A DNA stretch of 64,000 nucleotides, from NCBI GenBank assembly GCA_963726085.1, contig CAVSAR010000001.1:806001-870000 (forward strand), read 5' to 3'. Under the pieces are notes generated by a model, which saw only the letters and a program-made list of their open reading frames with translations, made no database searches and was not told the DNA's origin. Made by a program: the position numbers and the translations under genes. The stretch's first letter is position 1. Each line of letters begins with the position of its first letter. Below, in pieces: positions 1-8,982 of this stretch. The DNA is from ZC4RG30 sp963726085 (GTDB taxonomy: Bacteria; Pseudomonadota; Gammaproteobacteria; Steroidobacterales; Steroidobacteraceae).

Positions 1-111
1 GTTACGGAACCGGTCCGCGAACACCATGATGGTGTCGAAGGCCATGGAACCGCAGATCAGCGCATTGCCCGGCCGCAGGTTCAAGCGCGTGCGCACCGGA
101 TCACTCGTCAT
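1..111 (-). CDS. PfkB-family sugar/nucleoside kinase, N-terminal fragment
   Basis: The first 37 residues of a protein that runs off the left edge of the window. After about 16 residues it shows NALICGSMAFDTIM, the first beta strand and Gly-rich turn of the ribokinase/adenosine kinase (PfkB) fold, where the substrate sugar or nucleoside binds in the cytoplasm. The ATG lies inside the end of the ferredoxin gene (about 11 bases overlap), so the two are probably co-transcribed. The catalytic GAGD motif would lie outside the window, so substrate cannot be assigned; adenosine kinase-like is a reasonable guess. Confidence 0.6.
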   Translation of the reverse strand, partial: MTSDPVRTRLNLRPGNALICGSMAFDTIMVFADRFRN

Positions 112-424
112 CGGCGATGCGCAACTGCAATCCGGCCAGCGCCTCGGTAAACTTTATTTGGCACGACAGGCGCGAGTTGTCGCGGTAGGTCGACAGGTCG
201 TGCAGCAGCTCGGTCTCGTCGGAGTGCCGCGCCGGCAGCTTGGGCAACCATGCCGGGTCGATGTACACATGGCAGGTGGCGCAGGCGCACATGCCGCCGC
301 AGACCGCAGCGACGCCGTAATCCAGGTCGCGCAGGTTCTCCATCAGCGTGAAGCTGGTGTTGCCCTGGACCTCGTGTTCGACACCGTCCCGATCCGTCAC
401 CCTGATAAGAGCCATCGCAGCCAT
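101..424 (-). CDS. [2Fe-2S] ferredoxin, adrenodoxin type
   Basis: A 107-residue electron carrier. The cluster ligands are visible as C-x5-C-x2-C (CGGMCACATC, around residues 42-51) plus a distal Cys in RLSCQI near residue 86, the pattern of ISC/adrenodoxin-type ferredoxins rather than plant-type ones. The segment DLDYGVAAVCGG before the ligands is typical of the family. ATG at 424 has AGAGG five bases upstream; a second ATG at 415 is possible. It overlaps the downstream PfkB-type kinase. The redox partner (a P450, Rieske oxygenase or Fe-S assembly) cannot be told from this context. Confidence 0.9.
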   Translation of the reverse strand: MAAMALIRVTDRDGVEHEVQGNTSFTLMENLRDLDYGVAAVCGGMCACATCHVYIDPAWLPKLPARHSDETELLHDLSTYRDNSRLSCQIKFTEALAGLQLRIADDE

Positions 425-494
425 TGGGCCTCTGGGAACCTGTGGGTTCGCCGGTTGGTTTTACGACCCGGCATTGTGCCGACTGCCCGGGCAG

Positions 495-1346
495 TTATCC
501 AGCGCCCAAACCGCTGTCCGTGCCATGGGCGATGGCCCACAGGCGGTTAAGGCAGGAAAACAGCTGCCGGTGCTGCCCCAGCAGCTCCAGGTCCTCTGGC
601 CGCGTCAGGCCGCAGGCCGCCAGCAGCTCGGATTGCCACCCCTGCAGCTGGGGGTAATAAGTCAGCAGGCAGGCAACGTCATAGGTGGGGGCTGCGACCT
701 GCGCGTACTCCCAATCGATCAGCACCGGCAGGCCGCCGATCAGGTTTGCCAGCTGCAGGTCGCCGTGATTGATGCACCGCGGCGCACCGCTGCTGCGCAG
801 GATTGCGGCCAAGTGGTCCGTGCGTCGTTCAAGATCGGCCGCCTCGCGCTGCAGTTGGATCGAGGCGGCAGTCGCGTGGATCGCATCGACCTGCGCACGG
901 GCAATAAACCCGGCATCCATGACCTGCATGGTGGCGGCCACCGGTATTGCGTGCACCAGGGCAAGACGCGCGCCGAGCTTGCCAATGCCGGAGGCGGACA
1001 GCAGTTCCTGTTGCGGCCAGGGGGCCCCGGGGATGAATTCCATCACCATCCACGAGGCATCCCCCGCTGCCGCGAATATTTGCGGTGCCAGCCCCTCCTG
1101 CGCCGCCAGGCGCTGGCACTGCAGCTCCAGCAGGGCATCGGAACCGGCGCGCACCACCGGTGGCAACCGGCAGCGGACCACAAACTTGCCGTACTTTGAC
1201 TGCACCAGTCGCACATCGTTGTGACCGCCGCCACCGGCAAGCCGATACATGGCCAGGGGCAGTTCGCCCAAGTCGCAGCCTGGCACCGCCGCCAGTGCTT
1301 CGGCTATCAGGTCGCGGTGGCCTGGCGCTGGTAGGTCTTTAGCCAC
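495..1346 (-). CDS. Thiamine kinase-like phosphotransferase
   Basis: Cytoplasmic APH/choline-kinase fold protein of about 283 residues. Seen: the catalytic loop INHGDLQLANLI (HGD-x4-N) and the metal-binding LIDWEYA (DWE), in the order and spacing of ThiK/choline kinases, and a nucleotide-loop region near YRLAGGGGHNDVRLV. It is the last gene behind a TPP riboswitch, after a TonB receptor and a PnuT-type transporter, which points to thiamine as substrate: phosphorylation traps imported vitamin. The start is uncertain; GTG at 1346 overlaps the transporter by 40 bases, and no ATG fits. Without the context it would be called only an aminoglycoside phosphotransferase-family protein. Confidence 0.8.
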   Translation of the reverse strand: MAKDLPAPGHRDLIAEALAAVPGCDLGELPLAMYRLAGGGGHNDVRLVQSKYGKFVVRCRLPPVVRAGSDALLELQCQRLAAQEGLAPQIFAAAGDASWMVMEFIPGAPWPQQELLSASGIGKLGARLALVHAIPVAATMQVMDAGFIARAQVDAIHATAASIQLQREAADLERRTDHLAAILRSSGAPRCINHGDLQLANLIGGLPVLIDWEYAQVAAPTYDVACLLTYYPQLQGWQSELLAACGLTRPEDLELLGQHRQLFSCLNRLWAIAHGTDSGLGAG

Positions 1347-1873
1347 GTGCGAAAACCCAGGCAGGAAATGACCAGGTAGGCCACAAACAGCAGTGCGGTG
1401 AATTTCAGGTCCTGTTTGATGAACAGGAAGATCGTCAGCGCGTCGATCACGATCCAGTACAGCCAGTTCTCCAGGTACACCCGCGCCACCAGCCACGATG
1501 CGAACAGCCCGACGCAGGCCACCAGCATGTCAAGGAACGGCCATGCGGAGTTGTCGCGCATCAGGGGCAGGCGTGCCATGGCGAGGCTGACGCCCACGCA
1601 CACGAGCATGGCGACCAGGTGGCGCCGCCAGGGCCAGACACCCACGTGCTGCGCGTCTTCCTCGGGCTTCCAGGAAAACCAGCCATAGACCGCGATGGCC
1701 ACGTACGCCAGCTGCAGCAACGCCTGCATGGGCAGGCGCGAGCGCTGTGCCAGTACCGCCAGTATCAGTGAACTGGCGCCGCCGGCCACCCAGCCCCAGC
1801 GATTGCGCTTGAGGATCAGCAGCACGTACACCACGCCCAGCAACACCGCGACCGCTTCGTAGGGACTGATCAC
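1307..1873 (-). CDS. PnuC-family vitamin transporter (PnuT-like, thiamine)
   Basis: An inner-membrane protein of 188 residues, almost all hydrophobic helix. It carries PnuC hallmarks: YGWFSWKP after the third helix and ENWLYWIVIDALTIFLF followed by FRTWLK near the C-terminus. PnuC proteins move nicotinamide riboside, riboflavin or thiamine by facilitated diffusion, with trapping by a cytosolic kinase. Here the TPP riboswitch and the kinase gene downstream argue for thiamine (PnuT). The GTG start overlaps the receptor stop as GTGA. It is in the same frame as the frameshifted receptor tail, so a naive call would merge the two. Confidence 0.88.
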   Translation of the reverse strand: MISPYEAVAVLLGVVYVLLILKRNRWGWVAGGASSLILAVLAQRSRLPMQALLQLAYVAIAVYGWFSWKPEEDAQHVGVWPWRRHLVAMLVCVGVSLAMARLPLMRDNSAWPFLDMLVACVGLFASWLVARVYLENWLYWIVIDALTIFLFIKQDLKFTALLFVAYLVISCLGFRTWLKTYQRQATAT

Positions 1874-3947
1874 AGGCTGAAGCTTACGCGCATGCCGACC
1901 TGGCGCGGGTCGCCGGCCTGCAGGTACAGCTTTGCCGGAGAGTCGCGGCTCAAGGTTGAAGTAGAAACCATGGACGGCGTAGTGCTCGTCCAGTGCGTTG
2001 CGCATCCACAGGCTGGCCGTCCAGCGCGCGGTCTCGTAGCCCACGCGCAGGTTCAGCAGTTGGTAGGGGTTGTTGCGCGTGTTGTCGCTGGCGCTGAAAT
2101 AGAAGCCATCGACCGCATGCAGGTCGGCGCGCGCGAAGAAGCCCTTTTGGCTGTGCCAGTCCACGGTCAAGCCCGCCTCGTACCTGGGCGCAAAGGGTTG
2201 GTCGCGACCATTGAGGCTGGCGTCCCCCAGCGTGTAGTCGAGGAACCTGGCGCGCAGCAGGCCCAGCGTGGCCCCTACGCGCAGGGACTGCAGCGGCTGC
2301 CAGTCCACCTGGGATTCGAGCCCGTAGTTCTCGCCACTGGATGCATTGTCGGTCAGCAGGATGAACGACAGCGGGTCCTGGGGATTGTATTGCACGGAAC
2401 CGGAGACCTGCTGGTCGAAACGGCGCATGTAAAAGACGCTGGTCGACGCGCTGAATCGATGGTCCTCGGTATGCACGCGCCAGCCGCCTTCCAGGTTCCA
2501 CAGGAATTCAGGGTCAAAGCGTGCGCAGGGAATCAGGCACCAGTTCGCCGGTATTGATGCCACCGGCCTTGTAGCCGCGCGTCAGGGCCACATAGACGGA
2601 CTGCAGATCGCCGAACGCGCGCGTGAGCGACACATGCCCTCCGACCATGGTGTCCACGGGATCTTCCACAAGATCATTGCTGTCGTGGTAGTGCGCGTCA
2701 CGCCGTTCCACCCGCAGGCCCACCGACAGGCTCAATGCCGGGGTCAGGTTGCGATCCAGCTGTCCGTACGCGGCCAGGCTAAGTGCGTGGTATTTGCTGT
2801 GGATGGTTCGGTAGACGTCGCCGTTGTAAAGGTCCAGCAGCGAATAGTCTTCATCCATGTGCAATGCATAGATGCCAGCCACCCAGTCGCCTTGCTCATT
2901 GTTGCGCGAGGACAGTCGCAGGTCCTGGGTGACGTTGCGCCGCTGGCGATCGATCTGTTCGGTGAAGTCGTAGGGGCCGTTCACCCCCCAGTACACATCG
3001 TTGCCCCAGTCGCCGTCATATGAAAAGCCAATGTCTGCGTCGGCGATGGTGGTGACGCTGCGCAGCGCGACGGCGTCGTTGAGGTCGGTATCCACGCGCA
3101 CGGCCAGGGCCAGTGAGCGCTGCGCATCCTTGCCGGGCTGGTCCGACAGCGTGACGCGGCTGTTGTCGAGGGTCCAGGCGTCATAGCCGTTATCAATACT
3201 CGAATACAGGGCCGTCACGTCCAGCTTGGTGTCCTGGCCCAGCTTGCTGGTGACCCGTAGTCGCACCAGGTTCTCGTCATAGCCATTGGTATCCGAGCGG
3301 CCCAGGTATGCGTCGCGCCGGAAACCGTCGCTGGTGTAGCGGTGCGCGGACAGTCGCCACGCCGTATCCCCGTCACCGATTGAATCATTGATGACCAGGC
3401 CACCGGCGCGCGTGTTGTAGTCGCCCATCTCCAGCTCGCCGCCCAGCTCGAAGCCCGGGTGCGGCGCCTGCGAGCGCAGGCTGATGACGCCAGCCAGTGC
3501 GTTGGCCCCAAAGGCCGTGCCCTGCGGTCCACGCAGGACTTCGGCCTGTTGCAGGTCGAACAAGGTCGCTGGCATGCCAATGCCGGAGAAGTCGACGTCG
3601 TCGATGAGAAAGGCCACTGACGGATTGGGTGCGCCTTCGTACTGGTCGGTCTCGCCAATACCGCGCAGCTGGTAGTAGCGCGGACGCGATGTGCCGCCAG
3701 CGGCGTTGAGATTGGGCACCAGGCCCAGGACGTCACCGAAATGCTCGACGCCCGCGGCACGCAGGTCGTTGGCCTGCAGGACGGTGGCGCTGGCCGGCAG
3801 TTTTTCGAGGGTGTCGCCCAACAGGCTGGCGGTGACCACCACCTCGTCGAGGTCGTACTGGCCCGCGCCGGCCATGGCCGGCGCGCTGCCCAGCAGCACG
3901 CACACGATGGCGCCGGAGGCACGGAATAAAAATGAATAAGGGGACAC
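1870..3947 (-). CDS. TonB-dependent outer-membrane receptor, probable thiamine uptake (frameshifted)
   Basis: Outer-membrane beta-barrel of about 692 residues for TonB/ExbB/ExbD-driven uptake. Seen: signal peptide from the GTG at 3947 ending near APAMAGAG, TonB-box-like DEVVVTA, the plug (LRGIGE, VEVLRGPQGT-like AEVLRGPQGTAFG), barrel strands, and a C-terminus GMRVSFSL. The span is 2 bases over a multiple of three. Two frame changes are visible: at 2514-2520 (reading ELVPDSLRTL then stop, while DPEFLWNLEGG continues in the next frame) and near 1945 (EPR then SPAKLYLQAGDP). Each resolves as one extra base. GTG start has AAGGAG five bases upstream. The riboswitch upstream and the transporter and kinase downstream suggest thiamine. 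Confidence 0.85.
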
Positions 3948-3951
3948 GCCT

Positions 3952-4040
3952 GCTCCTTTCGCCGGTACTAGCCGGATCAAGTTCAACGGGTTCGCCAGCA
4001 TTACTGGCATCTCAGGCTCCTCACGGGAGCCACCCCAAGC
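3952..4040 (-). promoter_or_regulatory. TPP riboswitch (THI element)
   Basis: On the minus strand the leader shows the conserved THI-box blocks in order: GGGGTG, a hairpin, CTGAGA, a second hairpin arm, ACCCGTTGAACTTGATC and a CCGGCTAGTACCGGCG hairpin. It ends directly at the receptor's ribosome binding site. GCTT at the 5' end can pair with GAGC at 3952-3955, which is part of the AAGGAGC ribosome binding site, so ligand binding would close the P1 stem over it. This predicts translational repression by thiamine pyrophosphate of the receptor-PnuT-kinase operon. Confidence 0.95.
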
Positions 4041-4048
4041 TGCGGGCT

Positions 4049-4076
4049 ATGTTAGCGTTTGAAATTCCAATAGCAA
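4049..4076 (-). promoter_or_regulatory. Candidate sigma-70 promoter of the thiamine operon
   Basis: Minus-strand TTGCTA (4071-4076) and TAACAT (4049-4054) are separated by 16 bases, placing transcription start just before the riboswitch. Each box matches four of six consensus positions. Position is the main support. Confidence 0.4.
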
Positions 4077-4092
4077 GGCACACGGTACATTG

Positions 4093-4983
4093 ATGTCGCG
4101 CCGGATCCGCCTGTTCCAGGTCGACGCCTTTACCACCGAGCGGTTCGCGGGCAACCCCGCGGGCGTTGTGCTGGACGCGCAATGGCTCAGCGAAGCGCAG
4201 ATGCAATCTCTGGCACGCGAACTGGGCAATGGCGACACCGCCTTTGTGCTGCCGCCAGATGATGCGCGCCATGACCTGCGCATCCGCTTCTTCACGCCGC
4301 GCAAGGAGGCAGCCTTCGTCGGGCACGCCACCCTGGCTGCCCATTCGGTTTTGCAGCACATGGATCCACGTCCAGTTCGTCGCCAGCAGGGACAGACCGG
4401 CACCGTGGAGGTGACCGCATTGCCCGCCGGCGCAATCGCGATTCGTCAGTCGCCGCCGGCCATGGGACGGGTGCTTGCAGGCGACGAACTGGATGAGGTG
4501 TTGGCGCTGCTGGGCATGCAGCCAGGGCAACTGGACCCGGCCTGTCCGGCGCAGATCGTCGGCGCCGCCAGCACGCGACTGATGCTGGGCGTCAACAACA
4601 GCGGCGTGCTCGACCGGCTGCAGCCGCAACTGGCCGCGCTGGCCAGTCTTTCACCGACGCTGGGCGCGCTGGGCTACTTCGTGTTCACGCGGCGCGCGGC
4701 GGCCGCGGGCTGCGACACCGAGGCGCGGATGTTCTGCCCGGCCATCGGCATCGATGAAGATCCGGTCAGCGGCAATGCGCACGCCATGCTGGGCGCATAC
4801 CTACTGCAGCATGGCCTGCTTGCGGCCAACGGCACCGTGGCGTCCTTTGAAGGGACCCAGGGCCGACACGTGGGGCGGCCCGGACGGGTAACGGTGCAAC
4901 TGGATCTGGAGGCCGGCGCCGTGAAGTCGACCCGCATCATCGGCCATGCGGTGACCGTGTTTCAGGCGGTGCTGGATCTGTGA
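4093..4983 (+). CDS. PhzF-family isomerase/epimerase
   Basis: A cytoplasmic protein of 296 residues of the PhzF/diaminopimelate-epimerase fold. Seen: FQVDAFT at the N-terminus, FAGNPAGVVLD, the catalytic-Glu region LARELGNGDTAFV, GHATLAAHSVL, and the second-domain signature DEDPVSGNAH. PhzF in phenazine producers isomerises trans-2,3-dihydro-3-hydroxyanthranilate, but most homologues lie, as here, away from any phenazine genes and have unknown substrates. ATG at 4093 is preferred; the TTG just before it is unlikely. The last 22 bases overlap the convergent carbonic-anhydrase-like gene. Confidence 0.9.
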   Translation: MSRRIRLFQVDAFTTERFAGNPAGVVLDAQWLSEAQMQSLARELGNGDTAFVLPPDDARHDLRIRFFTPRKEAAFVGHATLAAHSVLQHMDPRPVRRQQGQTGTVEVTALPAGAIAIRQSPPAMGRVLAGDELDEVLALLGMQPGQLDPACPAQIVGAASTRLMLGVNNSGVLDRLQPQLAALASLSPTLGALGYFVFTRRAAAAGCDTEARMFCPAIGIDEDPVSGNAHAMLGAYLLQHGLLAANGTVASFEGTQGRHVGRPGRVTVQLDLEAGAVKSTRIIGHAVTVFQAVLDL

Positions 4984-5492
4984 CGCAGCTGCGACGCGTA
5001 GTCGCGTGACTTGAGGCGATAGGCCTCGCAACCCTTGATCATTCGCTCCAGGTCGCGCGGCTGCACCTGCCGCACAATCCTGCCCGGGGCGCCCATCACC
5101 ACTGACCCCGGGGGTACCTGCGTGTTTGGCGTAATCAGCGCGCCGGCGGCAATCAGGCTGTTCTCCCCGATGCGCACACCGTCGAGGACAATGGCACGGT
5201 TGCCGATCAGGCAGCCATCACCGATCTGGCAGCCGTGCAGCATCACGCCATGCCCGACCGTGACACCGCGCCCGATGACCACCGGCACGCCCGGATCCAC
5301 GTGCACGATGCTGCCGTCCTGGATGTTCGAGCCCTCACCCACGTCAATCCAGTCATTGTCCCCACGCAGCACCGCGCCAAACCAGACACTGGACTGATGC
5401 CCGAGTCGCACCGAGCCGATGACATCGGCGCTGGGGGCGATGAAGCACTCCCCCAGCAACTCAACGCGACGCTGGCCGTAGTCGTAGATCAT
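4962..5492 (-). CDS. Gamma-carbonic anhydrase family hexapeptide protein
   Basis: A 176-residue left-handed beta-helix protein of the YrdA/PaaY/CaiE type. Hexapeptide repeats run from about residue 18 to 140 (SADVIGSV, VLRGDND, NIQDGS and so on). The three zinc-ligand histidines of active gamma-class enzymes are present: SIVHVD and the VGHGVMLHG pair. RGDND and GAPGRIVR are family hallmarks. It could hydrate CO2 or be a housekeeping trimer of unknown role. Its 3' end overlaps phzF in convergent arrangement. Confidence 0.93.
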   Translation of the reverse strand: MIYDYGQRRVELLGECFIAPSADVIGSVRLGHQSSVWFGAVLRGDNDWIDVGEGSNIQDGSIVHVDPGVPVVIGRGVTVGHGVMLHGCQIGDGCLIGNRAIVLDGVRIGENSLIAAGALITPNTQVPPGSVVMGAPGRIVRQVQPRDLERMIKGCEAYRLKSRDYASQLRHRSSTA

Positions 5493-5522
5493 CTAAGCGG
5501 GTCCTCCGGTCATAGCGCAGCG

Positions 5523-6572
5523 TCAGTGTCCAGGCACGATATCGCTGATGTTCGACGTCGCACCTGGTGCCACCGACTGCTCGACCAGGCCGCGAATCAG
5601 CAGGTTGGGGATGACCGGGTCGTGAGCCGCGGCGGCGCCGGCGGCCCAGACCAGAATCGACAGACCGCGGCGCGGCAACAGCCACAGCCGCACCCGGGGA
5701 CCCAAGTCAAACCAGAACGTCTCGTGCGCCGCGGGCGGCTCGTCGCCGGTCAGGGACCCGGGCGTCGCAATCCAGATCGGATGGCTGGTGCCGTTTGCAT
5801 CGGCAGGCAGCACGCGGCGCATCCAGTCTACGGACACGATGCGCGAGCCCTCGTATTCGCCTTGCCGCAACAACAGGTCACCCACGCGCATCCAGTCATC
5901 AAGCCGTGCCGCCACGCAGCAGTCCAGGCGCACGTGCGGATCGGCGCCCCACAAGAATGCATCACCGGCTCCCAGCGGCTGCCAGACGCGCAGCGACAGC
6001 GTGTTGGCCAATGAGCCCTCCAGGTCCTGCATCAGGAAATCAGGCGGGGTGGACATCAGGAACTGCGAACGTGCGGCGGCCGACCAGGGATTGCGCCAGC
6101 CCGCGGCCGGCGCCGCGGCCTTTACCGCCGCGAGCGCCGGTTCGATATTGACGTGTCGCGAATCCACCAGCACGCCGGTGGCCAGCATCAGCAATGCGGG
6201 CGACAACTGGCCGCCCGTCAGCAAGGTGGATCCGTTCGTACCGCTGGCGAAATACGCGGCGACGCGGTGGCCGTGACGATGCACAACAAGCGCGCTGACA
6301 CCCAGCTTGCGTGCGGCATCGAGGGCATCGGCGACGGCCTGCGCATACAGCCCTTCGCCCTCTGGCGTGACGGTGGGCACTGCCCCGCCGTCGCCACCCT
6401 TGACCACTGTGCGCGGCTGGACCTGCGCGGCGGCAGGTTCAGTCGTGCCCCTGACCAGCGCGGCCAGGTAACGATGCCAGTAGCCGTAGTCCCCGGCAGA
6501 GCGCAGCACTGCCAGCAGGATCACTGCCAGTGTCAGTGCAATCAGCCAGGTCTTTGCCGATCCGGAGTTCAC
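5523..6572 (-). CDS. Membrane-anchored serine-hydrolase-like protein lacking the SxxK catalytic motif
   Basis: About 349 residues. One N-terminal helix (WLIALTLAVILLAVL) anchors a periplasmic domain that resembles class C beta-lactamase-related hydrolases in layout: FASGTNGSTLLTGG leads into the place where SxxK should stand, but SPALL is found there, with no lysine. No convincing YxN or KTG-like triad follows. It therefore looks catalytically dead or uses another chemistry. GTG start overlaps the upstream ABC ATPase stop (GTGA), so the two are translationally coupled. A partner or substrate-binding role is possible, but not shown. Confidence 0.6.
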   Translation of the reverse strand: MNSGSAKTWLIALTLAVILLAVLRSAGDYGYWHRYLAALVRGTTEPAAAQVQPRTVVKGGDGGAVPTVTPEGEGLYAQAVADALDAARKLGVSALVVHRHGHRVAAYFASGTNGSTLLTGGQLSPALLMLATGVLVDSRHVNIEPALAAVKAAAPAAGWRNPWSAAARSQFLMSTPPDFLMQDLEGSLANTLSLRVWQPLGAGDAFLWGADPHVRLDCCVAARLDDWMRVGDLLLRQGEYEGSRIVSVDWMRRVLPADANGTSHPIWIATPGSLTGDEPPAAHETFWFDLGPRVRLWLLPRRGLSILVWAAGAAAAHDPVIPNLLIRGLVEQSVAPGATSNISDIVPGH

Positions 6573-8059
6573 CTGCGTATCGTACCTGCGTACATGACCT
6601 TGCCGCCGGACAGATGCATCTCGTGCGTGGCGCCGCGCGGCCATTCCGAACGGTAGTGCGTCGCCAGCACCACCGTCCTGCCGGCCTTGATCTGCAATTC
6701 CAGATCGCGCAGCAGCAGCTCGCGCTGGCCGGTGTCGAGCCCGGCGAATGGTTCGTCCAGCAACAGCAGCCTTGGGTTGGCAATGGTGGCGCGCGCAAAC
6801 AGCACCCTGCGCTTCTGTCCGTAGGACAGTTCCCCCAGGGGCCGCTGCGCCACCGAGTGCAGTCCCAATGAACGCAGCGCGCGCTGCGCACGGCGGCGCT
6901 GCGCTGGCGAGATCTGCTCGTTGAGGCCAATGCTGGCGTGCAGGCCCGAGACCACCGCCTCCAGCACCCGGTAGTACGCCGGATAGTCAGACTGCAATTG
7001 CGGACTGACCAGGGCGGTGCGGGCGCGAAATTCCCCCAGCGGCACACCCGGCGCGATGCCAGCGCGGACAATGGATCCGCCAGTGGCCACGCCATGATCG
7101 CCGTAAATCGTGCGCAGCAAGGTGGACTTGCCCGAGCCATTGGCCCCATGAATCACCCAGCACTGCCCGCGGCGCACGACCATCTCGATATCGCGCAGGA
7201 CATGCGAGCCATTGAGGTACACGTCTGCGTTGTGCAGTGACACCAGCACTGGCGCCGCTGCCGACAGCTGGCGCGGCCTGGCACTGCGCCGCTCGGGCGC
7301 CTGCAATGTGGCCCGTTGCAACGCGGCGCTGGTGAGCCGCCCGCAGTAGCGGATGCGGCCGCGCTCCAGCACCAGTAGGCGATTTGCCGTGGCCGGTGCG
7401 TCTTCGGTGCGATGCGCCGTGGCCACCCAAGTGACTTGCCTTGACCTGCCGGCGGCAAGAAACCGCTGCAGGCGCTTGCGGTGGTTGGCATCCAGCCCCG
7501 TTGCCGCCTCGTCCAGCAGCAGGACTCCCGGCCGCCAGGCCCAGGCACGCGCCAGCAGTACCAGGCGGCGCTCGCCATAGGACAGGGACAGGAACCTGCG
7601 CTTGGCCAGCGAGGCAATGCCCGCGCGTCGCAGCAGCGATACGCAATAATCGCGCTGTGCCGCCGTCAGCGGCGCCAGCGGAATGTCGGTTCGATTGACG
7701 CCCGTGCCCACGACTTCCACCGCAGGAAAATTCCAGTCATGGCGCTCATAGCGGTCCTGGCGCTCGGGCCCGACAAGGGTGATTTCGTCGCGCGCGTCCC
7801 CTGGCTGGTGCTGCCACTGGCCGTGCAATCGAAAGCGACGGGTTACATGACGCGCGGGGTTTGGCCACACATCTGCGGCCAGGATCTTGAGCAATTGCGT
7901 CTTGCCCGCGCCGTTGGCCCCCAGCACCAGCCAACGCTGGCCGGGACGCACAGTCCAGGAAATATCGCGCAGCACTGCGCGACCTGACCGGTCAAGGTTC
8001 AACCCCTCCAGCTGGATGGTCACGGGGACGGGTGATCGGGGTCGGAAAACGCTTGGCAT
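6569..8059 (-). CDS. Duplicated ABC ATPase, ModF-like
   Basis: A 496-residue soluble protein with two ABC cassettes in tandem. First: Walker A GANGAGKT (about residue 45), signature LSYGERR, Walker B LLLDEAATGLD. Second: GANGSGKS, LSYGQKRR, LLLDEPFAGLD. No membrane segments. Length and double-cassette design match ModF (about 490 residues), an ATPase of unclear role often near molybdate genes; the molybdopterin operon starts about 2.6 kb away. ATG at 8059 is used; GTG at 8021-8023 is an alternative. It is divergent from the PAP2 gene and coupled to the serine-hydrolase-like gene. Confidence 0.85.
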   Translation of the reverse strand: MPSVFRPRSPVPVTIQLEGLNLDRSGRAVLRDISWTVRPGQRWLVLGANGAGKTQLLKILAADVWPNPARHVTRRFRLHGQWQHQPGDARDEITLVGPERQDRYERHDWNFPAVEVVGTGVNRTDIPLAPLTAAQRDYCVSLLRRAGIASLAKRRFLSLSYGERRLVLLARAWAWRPGVLLLDEAATGLDANHRKRLQRFLAAGRSRQVTWVATAHRTEDAPATANRLLVLERGRIRYCGRLTSAALQRATLQAPERRSARPRQLSAAAPVLVSLHNADVYLNGSHVLRDIEMVVRRGQCWVIHGANGSGKSTLLRTIYGDHGVATGGSIVRAGIAPGVPLGEFRARTALVSPQLQSDYPAYYRVLEAVVSGLHASIGLNEQISPAQRRRAQRALRSLGLHSVAQRPLGELSYGQKRRVLFARATIANPRLLLLDEPFAGLDTGQRELLLRDLELQIKAGRTVVLATHYRSEWPRGATHEMHLSGGKVMYAGTIRR

Positions 8060-8184
8060 GGTTGCCAAGCCTAGCAGCGCAGCGCGCGTATGCTGCCGCG
8101 TGCTGGGTGGCACCCGGTCCGCCGCCCGCGCGACCGGCCCGGTTGCGGTCATGCGTCCAACTTCCCCCAAAGACGGGAGCTGCA

Positions 8185-8982
8185 GTGCGAAACACGATTT
8201 GTCCGGTCCTGGCCGCAGCACTGCTGACCGGATGCGGCACGTTGCCGGACGGTGGACGCTGGGGCGAAAAGATCACCATATCTCCAGGCTGGGAGCGCAT
8301 TGGCAGCGCCGCCTCGACCGCGGCAAGGGATCCGTGGGTCTGGGCGCCCCTGGTAGTCGCAGCGGGGCTACAGATTGATCATTGGGACCAGCAGATTTCA
8401 TCATGGGCCATGCGCGAGACACCGGTGTTCGGATCGCAGGCCAATGCCGCCACGTGGAGCGATACGCTGCGCAGCGTCGCGGTAGTGGCTGACGTATCAA
8501 GCGTTCTGTTGACGCCCAGCGGCGACGAGGCCGGTCCCTGGCTGGAAAACAAGGCACGCGGCTACGTCCTGGACCTCGCCGCGGCAACGGCTACCATCGG
8601 CACCACCGACGTGCTGAAGAAAACCACCGGCCGTACCCGACCCTCGGGCGCCGACAACGAGAGTTTCCCGTCGGGGCACACCAGCATCACTGCGGCCTAC
8701 GGCCGACTGACCGCACGCAATCTGCAGTACATCGACATGAGTCCGGGCCTGCGCAGCGGCCTCGTCTATGGACTGGATGCAGTGACGTTTGGCACCGCCT
8801 GGGCGCGCATCGAGGCCGGCGCCCACTACCCTTCAGACACCCTGTTTGGCATGGCACTGGGGAATTTCTTTGCCAACTTCTTCAAGGATGCGTTCATGGG
8901 AACGCAGGTCGGGTATGTCCGCAATCTGACGCTGGAACCGGCCCGCGGGGGCCTTACCCTGCAATGGCACGCTGCGTATTGA
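8185..8982 (+). CDS. PAP2-family phosphatase lipoprotein
   Basis: About 265 residues. The start GTG at 8185, preceded by GGGAG, gives a lipoprotein signal with lipobox LLTGC around residue 16. The acid-phosphatase motifs are complete: KKTTGRTRP (KX6RP), FPSGHTS (PSGH) and ARIEAGAHYPSD (RX5H with the second His). Such proteins dephosphorylate lipid or undecaprenyl phosphates on the periplasmic face. The domain is unusual in being lipid-anchored with few hydrophobic helices, like other periplasmic PAP2 proteins of GC-rich Gammaproteobacteria. Confidence 0.9.
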   Translation: MRNTICPVLAAALLTGCGTLPDGGRWGEKITISPGWERIGSAASTAARDPWVWAPLVVAAGLQIDHWDQQISSWAMRETPVFGSQANAATWSDTLRSVAVVADVSSVLLTPSGDEAGPWLENKARGYVLDLAAATATIGTTDVLKKTTGRTRPSGADNESFPSGHTSITAAYGRLTARNLQYIDMSPGLRSGLVYGLDAVTFGTAWARIEAGAHYPSDTLFGMALGNFFANFFKDAFMGTQVGYVRNLTLEPARGGLTLQWHAAY

